Assembly: GCA_003514305.1 (NCBI GenBank)
Contig: DORE01000070.1
Span: 20,443-27,324, forward strand
DNA: 6,882 bases
Direction: 5' to 3'
Source of the DNA: Gammaproteobacteria bacterium
Lineage (GTDB): Bacteria > Pseudomonadota > Gammaproteobacteria > Pseudomonadales > Pseudohongiellaceae
This document shows positions 5,501 to 6,882 of this stretch, piece by piece (position 1 is the first letter of the stretch; each line of letters opens with the position of its first letter). Under the pieces are notes generated by a model. That model had not been told where the DNA came from and searched no databases. It saw nothing but the letters and a program-made list of their open reading frames with translations. A program made the position numbers and the translations under genes.

Positions 5501-6479
5501 CGCTGGCAGGCTCAAGTTCCAACCTGCGCGCGCCCGCAAGGATTCCAGTCAGACCGTAGTTTCCTTCATGGCAGGCGTATTCATAAGGCTTGGTATCGGT
5601 TGTGTTGAACGTCATTTCTCCGCGCCAGTCTTCCGTGTAGTAAACCGGATCACTGACTTCAAACTCGTACAAGATCTGCTCATCAGAATAGCGAGTCAAG
5701 CGCTCGATTATCTTGCCTTCAGCAGAAAGCGGCGCTGCATTTCTCGGAGACTGCTGGGGATGCAGATTTATGGTCTCAACAACCAGAGTATCGCCATCCC
5801 AGTAGCCCACAGAATCGCCCAACCAAGGCCCCAAGGCATCTGGTCGATGCTGTCCGTCTATGGGGATGATACGAGTATCATGGACCATCTCCACAAGAAT
5901 CATAAGATAATCGTCTGTCTGGACGAACTGATACATGTTGTTGTATAGCACGTTGTTCATTGGGGGACCGCCAGTCGAACCGAACCCGATGATGCAGCGC
6001 TCACCGAGGGCGCGACCTTCAGGACCATCGTTGCCCCGAGTTGCAAAAGAAGTACGACGCAGTTCAATACCCTGCTCGGAAAATGGGATACGTCCATCTG
6101 TCGGATTTGTAATCCAGGATGTGCGCGATTGGCCTCGAACGCGGCCAAACTGTGAGCCCGGATCTACCCAAAAGGCATTATATCCTCGCCCCCTTGCAAG
6201 ATCAGATCCATCAGGGAGCTCGCCTTGCACTTGATCGTCATCCGTTTCCTGTCGCACATTTTGATGGTGGTCACTAGTCAATTCGGGAAGCCTGTCATCG
6301 GGAATGACCAATCCCATTGGCTCATAGTTGGCCGGGCGCTGCATCGTCGTCAGCGACGCATTGGTCCAAAAGCCTTGCAGATTGGGCTTGCCCGAGGCGG
6401 TCCGTGGAGGCTCATAATTCTGGGCTGCGAGGGCTTCTGATAAAAGCATAAGGGCTACAGGTAGCGCGCGGTATATCAT
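5496..6479 (-). CDS. Secreted protein of an uncharacterised family ('LQGFWTNASLT' type)
   Basis: This 327-residue protein has a clear signal peptide (basic Arg4, hydrophobic 5-17, cleavage near ALA/AQ at 18-20). The mature start PRTASGKPNLQGFWTNASLT (25-44) is the hallmark of a large family of exported hypothetical proteins, often present in many copies in marine gammaproteobacteria and Acidobacteria. Other conserved pieces are YNAFWVDPG (100-108), RTSWITNPTDGRIPF (119-133), EMVHDTRIIPIDG (197-209), GDSVGYWDGDTLVVET (221-236) and the C-terminal YEYACHEGNYGLTGILAGAR (299-318). Alternating short hydrophobic and polar runs with many Trp and Gly suggest an all-beta fold. No catalytic motif is evident and I know of no assigned function. 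Two cysteines (162, 303) survive in the mature chain and could form a disulphide. The ATG follows GGGAG (6491-6487, minus sense) with a seven-base spacer. It lies 180 bases after a DUF6351 gene on the same strand, which may be functionally linked. Confidence 0.8.
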   Translation of the reverse strand: MIYRALPVALMLLSEALAAQNYEPPRTASGKPNLQGFWTNASLTTMQRPANYEPMGLVIPDDRLPELTSDHHQNVRQETDDDQVQGELPDGSDLARGRGYNAFWVDPGSQFGRVRGQSRTSWITNPTDGRIPFSEQGIELRRTSFATRGNDGPEGRALGERCIIGFGSTGGPPMNNVLYNNMYQFVQTDDYLMILVEMVHDTRIIPIDGQHRPDALGPWLGDSVGYWDGDTLVVETINLHPQQSPRNAAPLSAEGKIIERLTRYSDEQILYEFEVSDPVYYTEDWRGEMTFNTTDTKPYEYACHEGNYGLTGILAGARRLELEPASD

Positions 6480-6497
6480 AATTTTTCTCCCGGCTAT

Positions 6498-6526
6498 TAA
6501 GTAACTTTGGATTCACTGCCTGTCAA
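6498..6526 (-). promoter_or_regulatory. Candidate promoter of the secreted-protein gene
   Basis: A perfect -35 box TTGACA (6526-6521, minus sense) is followed after exactly 17 bases by TACTTA (6503-6498), a poor -10 with two matches. Transcription would start near 6491, right at the ribosome site GGGAG, giving a very short leader. The perfect -35 and ideal spacer support it; the weak -10 suggests low or activated expression, or a false match. Confidence 0.3.
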
Positions 6527-6613
6527 ATCTTTTAGTTCCAATCCACCGTCTTCCCGGCGATAGGCGACTCGAGAAAGCGCCGCAACGCCAATACGGCGTG
6601 TCAATTCAGCGCC

Positions 6614-6654
6614 AAAAGTGATCCCGCCATTCAGCTTCGATAATTGGCATCACT
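6614..6654 (-). terminator. Terminator-like hairpin after the DUF6351 gene
   Basis: Six bases after the DUF6351 stop, on the minus strand, AGTGATGCCA (6654-6645) pairs with TGGC and ATCACT (the latter at 6622-6617) across a three-base bulge: ten base pairs, loop of about 15 bases, followed by TTTT. The position directly after a stop codon and the T-run fit an intrinsic terminator separating DUF6351 from the next gene, which has its own promoter candidate. Confidence 0.45.
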
Positions 6655-6659
6655 ATTAT

Positions 6660-6882
6660 TCAGTAAAGTCTGTTAACCGGTGAAGGGCCGAACGACTTCC
6701 ACACTCCCTGATGAATCGCCCCGCTGCGGTCACCTCGGGACCAGTCGCAAACGCCTGTATTGAAAATTGAAGTCAGCTCTTCGAATTCCTCATCGCTGAA
6801 CTCTACCGCATAGTCAAGGCGGAATGGAGAACGCAGATGGCATGCAACAACGTCATTTGCCAGAGAAGCTCCTGCGACCTGT
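6660..6882 (-). CDS. C-terminus of a DUF6351 family protein (partial)
   Basis: An open frame enters from the right edge and ends with TGA at 6662-6660, giving 73 residues of a C-terminus. The pattern ASLANDVVACHLRS, then RLDYAVEFSDEEF, then SIFNTGVCDWS matches what I recall of the end of DUF6351 proteins (PF19878: a 'LANDV..C.LKP...ADY', then 'IFP.GVCD.S' tail). These are large, usually exported proteins of predicted alpha/beta-hydrolase type with unknown substrate, sometimes annotated near esterases or tannases. Two cysteines (14 and 45 of this fragment) are in the positions usual for the family and may form a disulphide. The final residues (GVWKSFGPSPVNRLY) vary in the family. The catalytic residues lie outside the window, so activity cannot be judged. 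A terminator-like hairpin follows. Confidence 0.7.
   Translation of the reverse strand, partial: QVAGASLANDVVACHLRSPFRLDYAVEFSDEEFEELTSIFNTGVCDWSRGDRSGAIHQGVWKSFGPSPVNRLY

Noticed and set aside
6497..6649. Minus-strand open stretch of 50 codons between DUF6351 and the secreted-protein gene
   Set aside because: It reads like protein (GAELTRRIGVAALSRVAYRR) but has no start codon with a ribosome site and overlaps both the terminator-like hairpin and the promoter candidate.

Overview
The window reads as chromosomal DNA of a free-living, probably marine, gammaproteobacterium. The evidence is indirect: moderate GC, SD-type ribosome sites such as GGGAG, several exported proteins, a LysE/RhtB exporter, and two secreted families (the 'WTNASLT' family and DUF6351) that I associate mainly with marine Gammaproteobacteria and acidobacterial-type genomes. 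I see no phage, plasmid, insertion-sequence, CRISPR, tRNA or rRNA signal.

Layout. Positions 1-104 hold the N-terminus of a membrane-anchored protein on the minus strand, perhaps an RND efflux adaptor. Positions 105-1243 hold no convincing gene; the clearest object there is a strong hairpin at 719-758 with T-runs on both strands. Then come two minus-strand genes: a lipoprotein with a DUF442-type cysteine phosphatase domain (1244-1798), and upstream of it an exported TPR-like protein with a TonB-C-like C-terminal domain (1928-3445). Between them is a promoter candidate and a 22-codon leader ORF whose stop overlaps the phosphatase start as ATGA. Across a 100-bp divergent region carrying an operator-like dyad lies a secreted DUF4159 protein on the plus strand (3546-4298). 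It is followed by what looks like a very small two-helix membrane-protein gene, not in standard ORF lists because an in-frame TAA splits it (4342-4566), and then a hairpin.

The right third is all minus strand. It holds a LysE/RhtB family exporter (4770-5405), a secreted protein of an uncharacterised family (5496-6479), and the C-terminal end of a DUF6351 protein (6660 to the window edge) followed by a terminator-like hairpin.

Most products are predicted to act in or beyond the inner membrane (lipoprotein phosphatase, exported TPR/TonB-C protein, exported DUF4159 protein, exporter, secreted protein). No complete pathway can be reconstructed. The divergent TPR/TonB-C and DUF4159 pair is the most likely co-regulated unit. 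The secreted protein and DUF6351 may be functionally linked, since both belong to secreted families of unknown substrate. The least explained points are the split mini-gene, the leader ORF and the structured gene-free segment on the left.
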